Shown: positions 16,974-28,051, counted from the first letter of the stretch. The stretch is DNA of 64,000 nucleotides from an uncultured Clostridia bacterium (GCA_947169745.1 CAMVQZ010000001.1:62001-126000), one strand, 5' to 3'. The notes: generated by a model not told the origin, from the sequence alone. Made by a program: numbers and translations.

Positions 16974-17798
16974 ATGCGAAAAAGAATTGTTTCCGCTATT
17001 GCAGTCATTGCGGTAGTCGGGGTTGTTACTTTTCTGAGTCTGAGGTGGCCTGTCAGTATAGATTTTTTTGTTGCAGTCATTTGCGCTGTATCTGTTTTTG
17101 AATTCACAAAAGCTGTCAGGACGATAAGCCTCTATCAGATCAGTATTCTGAGCATAGCTTTTGCTTTGCTGTTTCCGGTCCTTCTTTCCTTCGGGCTTGG
17201 ATTCATAGTATGCTATGTTTATACTGCGCTGATGCTCGCAATGATCATTTTCTTTCATACAAAAATATCATTCAAGGATTTTGCATACACATATAGTATG
17301 ACTATTATCATAACACTGTCGCTTTCAATGCTGGTTATGATAAGAAATACCGAGCCTCTTCATTCCACCTTGTATTTTCTTATGTCTCTTGGTATTCCAT
17401 GGCTTGCAGATGCGGCAGCATATTTTACAGGTGTATTTTTTGGAAAACATAAGCTTTGTCCAAAGATCAGCCCGAAAAAGACTATTGAAGGCGCTGTAGG
17501 CGGCATAATACTTTGTACAACGCTATCATGTGTTCTTATTGTTGTTTTTGGAAAAATAATTTATTATGAGATAGATGTCAATATTGTTAGTGTGGCAATA
17601 ATAAGCTGTTGCGGGTCACTTTTATCAATACTCGGAGATCTGAGCTTTTCAGTCATAAAGCGATCTTACAGCGTCAAGGATTACGGAGATGTTATCCCAG
17701 GACACGGCGGTATCCTTGATAGATTCGACAGTGTTATTCCTTTTGTTCCGTTTTTATATTTTATGATTTCTAATTTGCCTGTTGTAAATCTGCAATAA
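16974..17798 (+). CDS. cdsA: Phosphatidate cytidylyltransferase
   Basis: A 274-residue polytopic membrane enzyme that makes CDP-diacylglycerol from phosphatidate and CTP. The C-terminal signature SVIKRSYSVKDYGDVIPGHGGILDR matches the CDP-diglyceride synthetase pattern. ATG 16974 abuts the uppS stop with no gap, indicating translational coupling; an internal GGAGG in the uppS end serves as its SD. Confidence 0.95.
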   Translation: MRKRIVSAIAVIAVVGVVTFLSLRWPVSIDFFVAVICAVSVFEFTKAVRTISLYQISILSIAFALLFPVLLSFGLGFIVCYVYTALMLAMIIFFHTKISFKDFAYTYSMTIIITLSLSMLVMIRNTEPLHSTLYFLMSLGIPWLADAAAYFTGVFFGKHKLCPKISPKKTIEGAVGGIILCTTLSCVLIVVFGKIIYYEIDVNIVSVAIISCCGSLLSILGDLSFSVIKRSYSVKDYGDVIPGHGGILDRFDSVIPFVPFLYFMISNLPVVNLQ

Positions 17799-17810
17799 GG
17801 AGTGATTATA

Positions 17811-18956
17811 ATGACGTCAAAGATTTCAGTACTTGGTTCCACCGGATCAATCGGGACACAGACTCTTGATGTTGCCCGTATGCATGGATTAAAGGTTACT
17901 GCACTATCTGCAAATCATAATATAGAGCTGATCGAAAAACAAGCACGAGAATTCCATCCCCGGATGGTATCTGTTCTTGATCTTGGCGCAGCTGCGCAGC
18001 TAAAAATGGCATTAAGAGATACTGATATTGACGTTTTTTGCGGAGAAGAAGGCATTTTGCAGGCTGCCCAGGAAGAGAGCTGTGATACTGTTGTGAATTC
18101 GATTGTAGGCGTTGCAGGTCTGTTGCCGACGCTTGCAGCAATTAATGCAGGAAAAAATATTGCTCTTGCCAACAAAGAGACTCTTGTTGCAGGCGGAGCA
18201 ATTGTTATGAAAGCGGTAAAGGATAAAAGAGTCAGACTTTACCCTGTTGACAGCGAACATTCTGCTATTTTTCAGTGCCTGCAGGGTTGTCCTGAAAATG
18301 CTCTGAAAAAAATAATACTTACAGCTTCCGGAGGTTCATTTTTTGGGAAAACAAGAGATGAACTTATCAATGTTTCAGTTGATCAGGCACTTAATCACCC
18401 GAACTGGGATATGGGGGCAAAAATTACTATTGATTCCGCAACTATGATGAATAAGGGGCTTGAAGTCATTGAAGCATCTTGGCTGTTTAACTGCCGTGAT
18501 GAGGATATTGATGTACTTATTCACCGAGAGAGTATCATTCACTCAATGATACAACTGAAGGACAATGCAGTCATCGCTCAACTGGGCGTTCCGGATATGA
18601 GGATACCTATACAGTATGCTCTCACATATCCTGAGAGAATGCCTTCACCTACAGAAGAGCTAGATCTTTCTGACATAGGTTCCATGACATTTTACAAGCC
18701 TGACTATGAAACCTTTGTTTGTCTTGCGGTGTGCAGAAATGCTCTTCGCCGCGGCGGACTGTACCCGACTGTAGCAAATGCAGCAAACGAAGTCGCTGTT
18801 TCCCTGTTTCTCAGACACCAGATAAGATTTTTGGATATCGGAGATATTGTAGGAGAAGCAGTTTCAGCTTTCAGTGATAATAAATCAGACTTTACACTTG
18901 AGGATATTCTGGAAGCAGACAAGGCAACGAGAATAAGAATAAAAGAAAAATATTAA
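17811..18956 (+). CDS. dxr: 1-deoxy-D-xylulose 5-phosphate reductoisomerase
   Basis: A 381-residue enzyme that converts DXP to MEP, the committed step of the non-mevalonate isoprenoid pathway. It has the NADPH site LGSTGSIGTQTLD, the substrate and metal motif PVDSEHSAIFQ, and the GGSFFG and LNHPNWDMG loops. ATG 17811 has AAGGAG 10 bp upstream; the in-frame GTG at 17802 overlaps that SD and is rejected. ispG downstream belongs to the same pathway. Confidence 0.96.
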   Translation: MTSKISVLGSTGSIGTQTLDVARMHGLKVTALSANHNIELIEKQAREFHPRMVSVLDLGAAAQLKMALRDTDIDVFCGEEGILQAAQEESCDTVVNSIVGVAGLLPTLAAINAGKNIALANKETLVAGGAIVMKAVKDKRVRLYPVDSEHSAIFQCLQGCPENALKKIILTASGGSFFGKTRDELINVSVDQALNHPNWDMGAKITIDSATMMNKGLEVIEASWLFNCRDEDIDVLIHRESIIHSMIQLKDNAVIAQLGVPDMRIPIQYALTYPERMPSPTEELDLSDIGSMTFYKPDYETFVCLAVCRNALRRGGLYPTVANAANEVAVSLFLRHQIRFLDIGDIVGEAVSAFSDNKSDFTLEDILEADKATRIRIKEKY

Positions 18957-18983
18957 GGAAATCAGCTGTACAAAGCGGCTTAT

Positions 18984-20057
18984 ATGAATACGGAGATGAT
19001 CAACATAGATATTGCATTACTCATTATAATAGGAATATTGCTGTTTGAACTTATAATATTTCTTCACGAGGGAGGACATTTTGTAGCAGCCAAGCTTTCC
19101 GGTGTGAAGGTCAATGAATTTGCACTTGGAATGGGGCCGAAGCTGATTAAATTCAAAAAAGGCGAGACCCTTTACAGTCTCAGGCTTTTTCCGATAGGCG
19201 GTTTTTGTGCGATGGAAGGAGAAGACGGAGACAGTGATGATGACAGGGCTTTTGGAAATAAAGCAGTCTGGAAAAGAATGATAATAGTTCTTGCTGGTGC
19301 ATTTATGAATATAGTTTTAGGCCTTGTCCTTATGATGATAACACTGGCTCCCTCTGAACGCTTTGCTTCCTCTACTGTTGCAGAGTTTACCGAAAATGCA
19401 ACTTCCTCCCAACAGCTCAAGGTAGGAGACACTATCAAGAAGATTAACGGCTATGGTATTCTTACTTCAACGGATCTCAGCTTTGCTTTTGCCACGGCGG
19501 AATCAAATGAGCTGAATATGACGGTAGAGAGAAACGGGCAGACCGTATACCTTGACAAAGTTGTTTTGCCAAAAACAAAAAACAGCGATGGAAAAGAGAT
19601 ACTTCAGCTGGATTTCAGGGTTTATGGTATCGAAAATAATTTCGGTAATCTTTTGTCGCAGACGTTTTTGTCTACAGTTTCTACCGTAAAGGTGGTATGG
19701 GCAAGTCTTGCGGGGCTTGTCACCGGTAAATTCAGTTTTAATGAGGTTGCCGGACCTGTGGGAATGACTTCTACAATAAGTCAGGCAACTGCCCAGGGGC
19801 TTGAACGAAGCTTTATGGACGGCCTGATGAATCTGATCTATGTTATGACAATAATCACCATCAATCTTGGTGTAGTAAACCTTTTGCCTCTTCCAGCTCT
19901 TGACGGAGGAAGGTTTGTATTCCTGGTTGTCGAAGCAATAAGACGAAAAAAGATCAACCAGACTGTGGAAGGATACATCCACGCTGCCGGAATGATACTT
20001 CTCCTCCTGTTTATGGCTGCGATTACAGTAAAGGATATTATTCAGCTTATTTTTTAG
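18984..20057 (+). CDS. rseP: RIP metalloprotease, site-2 protease family
   Basis: A 357-residue intramembrane zinc protease. The first helix carries HEGGH (28-32), a variant of the usual HELGH, a PDZ domain follows (about 130-200), and NLLPLPALDGGR near residue 295 supplies the third metal ligand. In Firmicutes the homolog (RasP) cleaves anti-sigma factors and signal-peptide remnants. The dxr-rseP-ispG order is standard. The SD for the chosen ATG is weak; ATG 18996 is an alternative. Confidence 0.93.
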   Translation: MNTEMINIDIALLIIIGILLFELIIFLHEGGHFVAAKLSGVKVNEFALGMGPKLIKFKKGETLYSLRLFPIGGFCAMEGEDGDSDDDRAFGNKAVWKRMIIVLAGAFMNIVLGLVLMMITLAPSERFASSTVAEFTENATSSQQLKVGDTIKKINGYGILTSTDLSFAFATAESNELNMTVERNGQTVYLDKVVLPKTKNSDGKEILQLDFRVYGIENNFGNLLSQTFLSTVSTVKVVWASLAGLVTGKFSFNEVAGPVGMTSTISQATAQGLERSFMDGLMNLIYVMTIITINLGVVNLLPLPALDGGRFVFLVVEAIRRKKINQTVEGYIHAAGMILLLLFMAAITVKDIIQLIF

Positions 20058-20071
20058 CGGAGTGATTTAAT

Positions 20072-21121
20072 ATGGAAAGAAGAAAAACAAGACAGGTAGT
20101 TCTCGGAAATGTGAAAATAGGCGGTAATGCCGATATTTCTGTTCAATCTATGCTGAATATACCGGCATCGGATACAGAAGGAAGTGTCAGGCAGTCAATT
20201 GAGCTTGAAAAAGCCGGATGCGACATTATCCGTATTGCTATACCGGATGAAGAAGCTATCAGGCTTATACCAGCGATAAAAAAAGAGGTCAGCTGTCCGA
20301 TAGTTGCGGATATACATTTCGATTATAAGCTTGCCCTCGAAGCCGCGGCTGCCGGGATTGATAAGATCAGGATAAATCCCGGTAACATCGGAGATGACAG
20401 TAGGGTAAAGCAAGTGGCTGATGAATGCAGACGTCGCAATATTCCTATCAGGATCGGCGTGAATTCAGGTTCACTTGAAAAACATATCCTTGCAAAATAT
20501 GGCAGACCCACGCCTCAGGCATTATGTGATAGTGCACTTTATCACGCATCACTTCTGGAGAAATTTGATTTTGACAATATTGTTCTCTCCATGAAGTCCT
20601 CTGATGTAGATTTTATGGTACAGGCTTACGAGCTTGCAAGTAATCAGTGCGATTATCCGCTTCACCTCGGTGTAACAGAAGCAGGCACAGAAAGAATGGG
20701 GTTAATAAAATCCTCAATTGGTATAGGATCACTTTTGCTTCAGGGTATTGGTGATACTATCAGGGTGTCTCTTACAGATGATCCGGTGAAAGAGGTATAT
20801 GCTGCAAAAGATATTCTGAGAGCCTTGAGTCTGAATAAGGACGGTATCAGGTTTATTTCATGTCCCACCTGCGGAAGAACCCAGATAGATCTTATCGGTC
20901 TTGCTAAGCGGGCAGAGGAAATGCTCAGAGATTGCAAAAAAAGTATTACCGTCGCTATTATGGGGTGTGCAGTTAACGGACCTGGTGAGGCGAGAGAAGC
21001 AGATATTGGAATAGCAGGCGGAAATAACTGCGGCCTTATCTTCAAAAAAGGCGAAATAATCAAAAAGGTCAAGGAAGAAGAATTGCTTTCTGAATTGTTA
21101 AAGGAAATTGAAAAAATGTAG
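20072..21121 (+). CDS. ispG: 4-hydroxy-3-methylbut-2-enyl-diphosphate synthase (flavodoxin)
   Basis: A 349-residue iron-sulfur enzyme of the MEP pathway, also called GcpE. The TIM-barrel half includes SVQSMLN and ADIHFDYKLA. The cluster-binding cysteines appear as CPTCGRTQIDL and MGCAVNGPGEA. GGAGTGATTTA precedes the ATG, 14 bp after rseP, consistent with one transcript. Confidence 0.96.
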   Translation: MERRKTRQVVLGNVKIGGNADISVQSMLNIPASDTEGSVRQSIELEKAGCDIIRIAIPDEEAIRLIPAIKKEVSCPIVADIHFDYKLALEAAAAGIDKIRINPGNIGDDSRVKQVADECRRRNIPIRIGVNSGSLEKHILAKYGRPTPQALCDSALYHASLLEKFDFDNIVLSMKSSDVDFMVQAYELASNQCDYPLHLGVTEAGTERMGLIKSSIGIGSLLLQGIGDTIRVSLTDDPVKEVYAAKDILRALSLNKDGIRFISCPTCGRTQIDLIGLAKRAEEMLRDCKKSITVAIMGCAVNGPGEAREADIGIAGGNNCGLIFKKGEIIKKVKEEELLSELLKEIEKM

Positions 21122-21212
21122 TTTTCCGGTTGGTATACCAGCTTTATCACTTTTTGATAGTGCTGATATATCAACTGTTCTGCAATAAATGATTTTAAAA
21201 TGAGGAGATAAT

Positions 21213-24200
21213 TTGAAAAAATTTTACGAGTTCTTTGAAAAATATCTGGATATAAAGAGTATTTCCCAGGATATAAATAATTGCGTTATAATTAACGCTG
21301 CAATAGTGAACTCTGAGGAACGTTCAATGGAGATCACTATTTCAAGTGATACTCTTTTAGACAGAAAATCAATTTTTGAGGCTGAAAGAATAATAGAAGG
21401 CAGTGTTCTTTCTCTGACAAAATGCGTTATTTCTCCTCGATATGATAGTACGCTGTTTGATATAGATTATTATAATCAGCTTGTGCTTGAACTGAAAAGA
21501 AGAAATGCCTCTCTTAACGGAACACTCAATGATTCTGTTGCTGATATCAGGGACAAGACCCTCTCTGTTGAATTAAAGCATGGCGGAAAAGAATTTCTTC
21601 TGAATCAGCAATTTGATAAGAATCTTAGTGCACTTATCAAAAATGAATTCGGGATTGATCTGAAAGTCAAGCTTACAGGTACAACTGATATCGATAGCGA
21701 AAGTGCTTCATACATACAAAAGCAGATTACAAATGAAGAAAAGATACTAAGAGAAGCCCAGATATCTAAAATCAATGAGTATGAATCCATGATGAATACA
21801 GCAAATGAAAGGAAAGCTTCCTTTGAAAAGAAGGAGATCAAACAAGCAATTCCTGTTTCTTCCGCTGAGATAGAAATAAGAACAGAGAAGAATATTACCC
21901 CAAGTTATATTCCTGAAAGCGCAAACCCTATATATGGCGGTCCTGTTCATGGAGATGTTACCTCTCTTGATATGCTCACTCAGGAATCGGGAAGAGTTAT
22001 AATCTGGGGTCAGATATTTGCTATAGACGTCAGAGATACAAAGGATAATAAAAAGAAGATAATATCCATAAGTATTACCGATTTCAAAGGCTCGTGTACC
22101 ATAAAAATTATTGATACCAATGAGAAATGTGCTCCTGTTCTTGATTTGAAAAAAGGAATGTGTATTCTGGTCAGAGGCGAAGCTCAGTATGATAAATATG
22201 ATCACGATATTGCAGTAATGACAAGAGCGATCACTCTTGTCTCTATACCGAAGGTCGTAGATAAAGCTCCCGAAAAGAGGGTAGAACTGCATCTGCATAC
22301 AAATATGTCTGCAATGGATGCCGTTTCAAGTGCCGGCGATCTTGTCAAAAGAGCATACGAATGGGGGATGCCTGCTATTGCAATAACAGACCACGGTGTT
22401 GCACAGGCATATCCTGACGCTATGAATGCTTGCGATGCCATCCGGAAAAAGGGTGGGGATATAAAGATAATATATGGTGTTGAAGCCTATTTTATAAATG
22501 ACAAATCAGTGGACGCTGTTGTAGGGAAAAGTGATATTTCCCTTGAAGATGAGTTTGTCGTTTTCGATATCGAGACCACGGGTCTCAGTCCTGCAAGAGA
22601 AAGGATTACTGAAATAGGCGCGGTAAAGGTAATCAACGGTGAAATAAAAGATAAATTTTCTACTTTTGTTAATCCTGAAAAGCCCATCAGTGCATCTATT
22701 ACCGAGATTACAGGTATTACTGATGAAATGGTAAAAGATGCTCCCTCAGAAGCGGAAGCCGTAAAGAGTTTTCTTGATTTCTGCGGAAAAAATGCAGTAG
22801 TTGTCGCTCATAATGCGGGTTTTGATACATCATTTATCAAGATAGCGTCCGAGCGTAATAAACTCGAATACACTCTCACTCATATAGACACGCTTTCTGT
22901 TTCCAGAGGAATATTCTCGCAGCTGAAAAACCATAAGCTTGATACTATCGCAAAGTTTCTCAAGCTTGGAGATTTTAATCATCACAGGGCATATGATGAC
23001 GCATTTATGCTCGCAAAGATATTCCAGGTAATGCTGCAAAAGCTTTCTGAGGAGTATAATGTCAAGGTTATTTCTCAGATAAACAATGCCATACCGAAGC
23101 CTGATTTTAAAAAGAACAAGTCATATCATCAGATTATCCTTGCAAAAAATCAGGTAGGTCTTAAAAACCTTTATAAGCTTATTTCAAAAGCACATATTGA
23201 TTATTTCTACAGAAAACCCCTGATTCCCAGATCAGAACTGACAAAGCATCGCAGCGGGCTCATAATCGGAAGCGCTTGCGAGGCTGGTGAGCTTTTCCGG
23301 GCTATTGTTGATGGCAAGCCCTGGGAAGAATTAAAAGAAATAGCTTCGTTTTACGATTATCTTGAGATACAGCCTCTTGGAAATAATATGTATCTTCTCA
23401 GAAATGGTACTGTCAGCTCTGTTGAAGAGCTCAAGGAATTTAACAGAACTGTTGTCAGGCTTGGTCAGGAGCTGAATATCCCTGTTGTTGCAACCTGTGA
23501 TGTTCACTTTATGGATCCTTATCAGAGCGAATACAGAAAGGTTCTTATGACTGCTCAGGGGTTCTCAGATGCCGCAGAACAGGCTCCGCTGTATTTCAGA
23601 AACACAGCAGAAATGCTTAAGGAATTTGATTACCTTGGAGCAGAAAAGGCATATGAGGTCGTTGTTAAAAATACCAATAAGATCGCTGACATGGTCGAAC
23701 GAATCCGTGCTGTTCCTAAAGGAAACTTTCCTCCCTTTATCAAGGGCGCAGAAGAAGAGCTTTCCTATCTGACATGGAAAAAAGCCAGGGATGTTTACGG
23801 AGACCCTTTGCCTGAGATAGTTAAGGCAAGAATAGACAAAGAACTTAATTCTATTATTAAAAATGGATTTTCAGTGCTGTATATAACTGCTCAAAAACTT
23901 GTTGCAAATTCCAATGAACACGGTTATCTTGTGGGATCAAGAGGTTCTGTCGGATCATCCTTTGTTGCCACTATGTCTGGTATTTCTGAGGTCAATCCTC
24001 TTTGTCCTCATTATGTATGTCCAAAATGCCAGAACAGTGAATTCTTCAACGACGGAAGTGTAGGCTCAGGCTTTGATCTTCCGGAAAAAAAGTGTCCCAA
24101 CTGCGGCGCTGATTACATACGGGATGGTCATGATATTCCATTTGAAACATTCCTTGGCTTCAAGGGAGATAAAACTCCGGATATTGACCTGAATTTCGCA

Positions 24201-25616
24201 GGAGAATACCAGACCGATTCCCACAGATTCACGGAAATATTATTCGGTAAGGAAAACGTATTTAAAGCCGGAACAATTGCTACAGTAGCTGAGAAAACAG
24301 CTATTGGTTATGTAAGAAAATATGCCGAAGAAACCGGTGTAACTCTCAGCAAGGCTGAGGAACTCAGACTCGCCGCCGGATGTACCGGTGTAAGAAGAAC
24401 GACAGGACAACACCCTGCCGGAATGGTTGTAGTTCCGAGGATGAATGATATTTACGAATTTTGTCCCATACAGCGACCTGCAAATGATCAGAAAACAGAT
24501 ATTATTACAACACATTTCGATTTCCATTCTATTCATGATACCGTTTGCAAGCTTGATGAGCTTGGCCACGATGTTCCGACGATATATCACTACCTTGAAG
24601 AGTATACCGGAATAAGTGTTATGGATGTTTCAATGAGTGATCCCGATGTAATGTCTTTGTTTACATCTACAAAGGCTATCGGAGTTGAACCAGACGATAT
24701 AGACTCTTTGACGGGCACATTTTCTCTTCCCGAAGTAGGTACAAAATTTGTCCGTAATATGCTTATTGATACACAGCCAAAAACCTTTTCTGACCTTCTT
24801 CAGGTTTCTGGTCTTTCTCATGGTACCGATGTTTGGATAAACAATGCGTCTGACCTTATCGAAAAAAAGATATGTACCATTTCCGAGGTTATCGGTACAC
24901 GAGATAATATCATGGTTTATCTTATGCACAAAGGGCTTGAGCCTGATATGGCATTCAAGATAATGGAAATAGTCCGTAAGGGTAATGCGACTAAGCTGCT
25001 GACAGAAGAACACATCAATGCAATGAAAGAACATGGTGTTCCGGACTGGTATATCGATTCTTGTATGAAGATCAAATATATGTTCCCGAAAGCTCATGCT
25101 GCAGCTTATATGATCGCGACTCTCCGACTTGGCTGGTACAAGGTTCACAGACCTAAAGAATATTATGCAGCATATTTCACTGTTCGTAACGATGATTTTG
25201 ATGGAGTTCTTGTGTGTAAGGGAAGAGAAGCTGTACGCAACAGATTGCAGGAAATAAATCTTAAAATACAGAAAAAGGAAGCTACTCCCAAAGAAGAATC
25301 CTCTGTTGCAACTCTTCAGATCATCAATGAGATGCTGGCAAGAAATATCCAGGTATTACCTGTGGATATATATAAATCAGATGCAAAAAGATTTCTTGTT
25401 GAGGGAGATAAGATACGCCTTCCGTTTGCCGCATTATCCGGTGTCGGTGAAGCTGCCGCAAGGTCGCTGGCCGAAGCGAGGAAAGATGGTGAATTTATTT
25501 CCATTGAAGATTTTCAGCAAAGAGCGAAGGTCTCAAAATCTGTTATTGAATTATTGCGGGACATCGGAACCTTCAAATCCCTTCCCGAAAGCAGCCAGCT
25601 GACTTTATTTATGTAG
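21213..25616 (+). CDS. polC: DNA polymerase III subunit alpha, PolC type
   Basis: The main leading-strand replicase of low-GC Gram-positives, 1467 residues. Domains in order: N-terminal region, OB fold (about 245-345), PHP domain (VELHLHTNMSAMDAV onward), inserted DnaQ-type 3'-5' exonuclease (FVVFDIETTGLS, about residue 447, with TIAKFLKLGDFNHHRAYDDA), a zinc-binding segment (CPKCQNS...KKCPNCG), and the polymerase core with catalytic PDIDLNF. The start is TTG at 21213 with GAGGAG 7 bp upstream; no ATG aligns with the family N-terminus. A rare start on such a long gene may keep its level low. It closes the core cluster. Confidence 0.97.
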   Translation: MKKFYEFFEKYLDIKSISQDINNCVIINAAIVNSEERSMEITISSDTLLDRKSIFEAERIIEGSVLSLTKCVISPRYDSTLFDIDYYNQLVLELKRRNASLNGTLNDSVADIRDKTLSVELKHGGKEFLLNQQFDKNLSALIKNEFGIDLKVKLTGTTDIDSESASYIQKQITNEEKILREAQISKINEYESMMNTANERKASFEKKEIKQAIPVSSAEIEIRTEKNITPSYIPESANPIYGGPVHGDVTSLDMLTQESGRVIIWGQIFAIDVRDTKDNKKKIISISITDFKGSCTIKIIDTNEKCAPVLDLKKGMCILVRGEAQYDKYDHDIAVMTRAITLVSIPKVVDKAPEKRVELHLHTNMSAMDAVSSAGDLVKRAYEWGMPAIAITDHGVAQAYPDAMNACDAIRKKGGDIKIIYGVEAYFINDKSVDAVVGKSDISLEDEFVVFDIETTGLSPARERITEIGAVKVINGEIKDKFSTFVNPEKPISASITEITGITDEMVKDAPSEAEAVKSFLDFCGKNAVVVAHNAGFDTSFIKIASERNKLEYTLTHIDTLSVSRGIFSQLKNHKLDTIAKFLKLGDFNHHRAYDDAFMLAKIFQVMLQKLSEEYNVKVISQINNAIPKPDFKKNKSYHQIILAKNQVGLKNLYKLISKAHIDYFYRKPLIPRSELTKHRSGLIIGSACEAGELFRAIVDGKPWEELKEIASFYDYLEIQPLGNNMYLLRNGTVSSVEELKEFNRTVVRLGQELNIPVVATCDVHFMDPYQSEYRKVLMTAQGFSDAAEQAPLYFRNTAEMLKEFDYLGAEKAYEVVVKNTNKIADMVERIRAVPKGNFPPFIKGAEEELSYLTWKKARDVYGDPLPEIVKARIDKELNSIIKNGFSVLYITAQKLVANSNEHGYLVGSRGSVGSSFVATMSGISEVNPLCPHYVCPKCQNSEFFNDGSVGSGFDLPEKKCPNCGADYIRDGHDIPFETFLGFKGDKTPDIDLNFAGEYQTDSHRFTEILFGKENVFKAGTIATVAEKTAIGYVRKYAEETGVTLSKAEELRLAAGCTGVRRTTGQHPAGMVVVPRMNDIYEFCPIQRPANDQKTDIITTHFDFHSIHDTVCKLDELGHDVPTIYHYLEEYTGISVMDVSMSDPDVMSLFTSTKAIGVEPDDIDSLTGTFSLPEVGTKFVRNMLIDTQPKTFSDLLQVSGLSHGTDVWINNASDLIEKKICTISEVIGTRDNIMVYLMHKGLEPDMAFKIMEIVRKGNATKLLTEEHINAMKEHGVPDWYIDSCMKIKYMFPKAHAAAYMIATLRLGWYKVHRPKEYYAAYFTVRNDDFDGVLVCKGREAVRNRLQEINLKIQKKEATPKEESSVATLQIINEMLARNIQVLPVDIYKSDAKRFLVEGDKIRLPFAALSGVGEAAARSLAEARKDGEFISIEDFQQRAKVSKSVIELLRDIGTFKSLPESSQLTLFM

Positions 25617-25681
25617 CATAAAGATCTTATTAGTCGTCAGCTGTAAGGCTGTTGATTGAATTTGTGATATAGGAGGATATG

Positions 25682-28051
25682 ATGGATAAAGAAAAAATAA
25701 CGAATGAAAATACTACCGAATATGACCCCACTAGTATTTCTATTGAAATAAAAAGAAATATTCCAGTTTTACCACTGAGAGGTCTTGTTATTTTTCCTGG
25801 CTCAGTTCTTCATTTTGATGTTGCGAGAGATAAATCTGTCAACGCTTTGACTGATGCAATGAAAAATGAACAGGAGGTTTTTATTACAGCCCAGTCAGAT
25901 ATTACAGACAATGAGCCGAAGTCTGATAATCTCTTTGATTTCGGTGTGTATGCAAAAATAATACAGATCACAAGAATAACCGATAATTACTACAGAGTAA
26001 TAATACGCGGAATTTCCAGAGCCAAGGCGATTCTTTTCCATGGCGGAGATGATTTTATTCTTTCTGATATTATCAACTGTGAATCGCTTCCGGCTGATAA
26101 AAATAACCGTATCGAAGCAACTGTTAATATGCTCAAGGATTCACTTCACGAGTATGCGTCTATCAGTAATCATATCCCGTCTGATATCATAATCACTGCT
26201 GAGGATATAGAGGACCCTGGAAAGATGTGCGACTATGTTGCTGATAATTTCCTGAGAGATTATAAAAATAAGCAGGAAATACTGGAGACTCTCAATGAAG
26301 AGGAAAGACTTGATAAGACCCTGAATATGATGCTTCATGAGCTTTCTATTCTTGAGATCGAAGCAGAGTTAAATGAAAAAACTAAAGAAAATATAGATAA
26401 CAGCCAGCGTGAGTATTATCTCAGAGAACGACTCAAAGCGATACAGGATGAACTAGGTGAAAGTGAAGACACCATTTCGGAATCACTGGAATATAACCAG
26501 AAGATATCCGAGCTTAAAACAACGGATGAAAACAAGGAAAAGCTTTTTAAAGAAGTGAAAAAGCTGGAAAAAATGATGTCCGGATCTGCAGAAGCAAATG
26601 TGGTAAGAAATTATCTGGATGCCTGTATCGAGCTTCCCTGGAATAAGTTTACCAATGATAAAATAGATATCAAAAGGATCTCAAAGCATCTGGAAAAAAA
26701 TCATTATGGCCTGACAAAGGTTAAAGAAACTATTATCGAGTATCTTGCTGTGCGAAAGCTTAATCCGGAGCTTAATGGTCAGATAATCTGTCTTGCAGGT
26801 CCTCCCGGGGTAGGTAAGACTTCCATTGCCAGATCAATTGCGGATGGTACCGGAAGGAACTATCAGCGTATTGCTCTCGGAGGAATACACGATGAAGCGG
26901 AGATTCGTGGACACAGAAGGACATATATCGGAGCAATGATGGGACGAATAATGAGCGCCATTAATCAGGCTGGTTCTGCAAATCCCCTTCTGCTGCTTGA
27001 CGAAATAGATAAACTGGGAAATGATTACCACGGTGATCCTACATCTGCACTTCTTGAAGTTCTTGACGGAGAACAGAATTCTACTTTTTACGATCATTAC
27101 ATTGATCTTCCTTTTGATCTGAGCAAGGTTATGTTTATTACCACTGCCAATGATTATACTGCCATCCCGGATGCACTTCGGGACAGAATGGATATAATCC
27201 ATGTAGACAGCTATACAAGAGAAGAAAAATTCCAGATAGCAAAGATTCATCTTATTTCAAAGCAGCTTAAAAAACACGGTCTTACTGCACGCAATTTCAA
27301 AATATCCGATGATGCAATATATGACATCATTGACAGCTATACAAGAGAATCAGGTGTGAGAAATCTTGAAAGACTGATCTCAAAGCTTATGAATAAAACC
27401 GCTGTGAAAATTGTAAGCGGCAGCTGTAAAAGCATTAAGATAACAAAGGAAGATCTTGAGGCTTTTCTCGGTTCCAGAAAATATAAGAACGACGAATTGA
27501 ACAAAGCTGATGAGATAGGCCTTGCAACCGGTCTCGCATGGACTGCTGTCGGCGGAGAGACTCTGCCGATTGAAGTTGCTGTTATGAACGGAACCGGAAA
27601 AATTGAGCTTACCGGTTCTCTTGGAGATATAATGAAGGAATCAGCTCGTACAGCTCTGACTTGTATTCGTAAAATGTCTGATGAGTTAAATATCGACAGT
27701 AATTTTTACAAGGAGAAGGATATACATATTCATGTTCCGGATGGTGCTGTTCCGAAGGATGGACCATCTGCCGGTATCACTATGGCCACAGCCATAACCT
27801 CTGCACTTACAGAACGATGTGTCCGGCATGATGTTGCTATGACCGGAGAGATTACTATTCGCGGAAAAGTTCTCCCTATTGGCGGACTGAAAGAAAAAAC
27901 CATGGCTGCATACAGACTTGGTATCAAAAAAATTATTATCCCAAAGGATAATAAGGCAGATCTTGATGAGGTAGATGACGTTGTTAAAAATTCCATAGAA
28001 TTCGTTTATGCCGATAACATAAGAACTGTTCTTGATACCGCTCTTTTGTGA
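25682..28051 (+). CDS. lon: ATP-dependent protease La (LonA)
   Basis: A 789-residue AAA+ serine protease that degrades damaged and regulatory proteins. It has an N-terminal LON substrate domain (IPVLPLRGLVIFPGS), a coiled coil, Walker A GPPGVGKTS (about residue 373), Walker B LLLLDEIDKL, and the C-terminal peptidase with Ser in DGPSAGI and Lys in GGLKEKT forming the dyad. Two adjacent ATGs exist at 25679 and 25682; I favour the second because AGGAGG is 5 bp before it and only 2 bp before the first. engB starts 16 bp after its stop, the common lon-ysxC order. Confidence 0.95.
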   Translation: MDKEKITNENTTEYDPTSISIEIKRNIPVLPLRGLVIFPGSVLHFDVARDKSVNALTDAMKNEQEVFITAQSDITDNEPKSDNLFDFGVYAKIIQITRITDNYYRVIIRGISRAKAILFHGGDDFILSDIINCESLPADKNNRIEATVNMLKDSLHEYASISNHIPSDIIITAEDIEDPGKMCDYVADNFLRDYKNKQEILETLNEEERLDKTLNMMLHELSILEIEAELNEKTKENIDNSQREYYLRERLKAIQDELGESEDTISESLEYNQKISELKTTDENKEKLFKEVKKLEKMMSGSAEANVVRNYLDACIELPWNKFTNDKIDIKRISKHLEKNHYGLTKVKETIIEYLAVRKLNPELNGQIICLAGPPGVGKTSIARSIADGTGRNYQRIALGGIHDEAEIRGHRRTYIGAMMGRIMSAINQAGSANPLLLLDEIDKLGNDYHGDPTSALLEVLDGEQNSTFYDHYIDLPFDLSKVMFITTANDYTAIPDALRDRMDIIHVDSYTREEKFQIAKIHLISKQLKKHGLTARNFKISDDAIYDIIDSYTRESGVRNLERLISKLMNKTAVKIVSGSCKSIKITKEDLEAFLGSRKYKNDELNKADEIGLATGLAWTAVGGETLPIEVAVMNGTGKIELTGSLGDIMKESARTALTCIRKMSDELNIDSNFYKEKDIHIHVPDGAVPKDGPSAGITMATAITSALTERCVRHDVAMTGEITIRGKVLPIGGLKEKTMAAYRLGIKKIIIPKDNKADLDEVDDVVKNSIEFVYADNIRTVLDTALL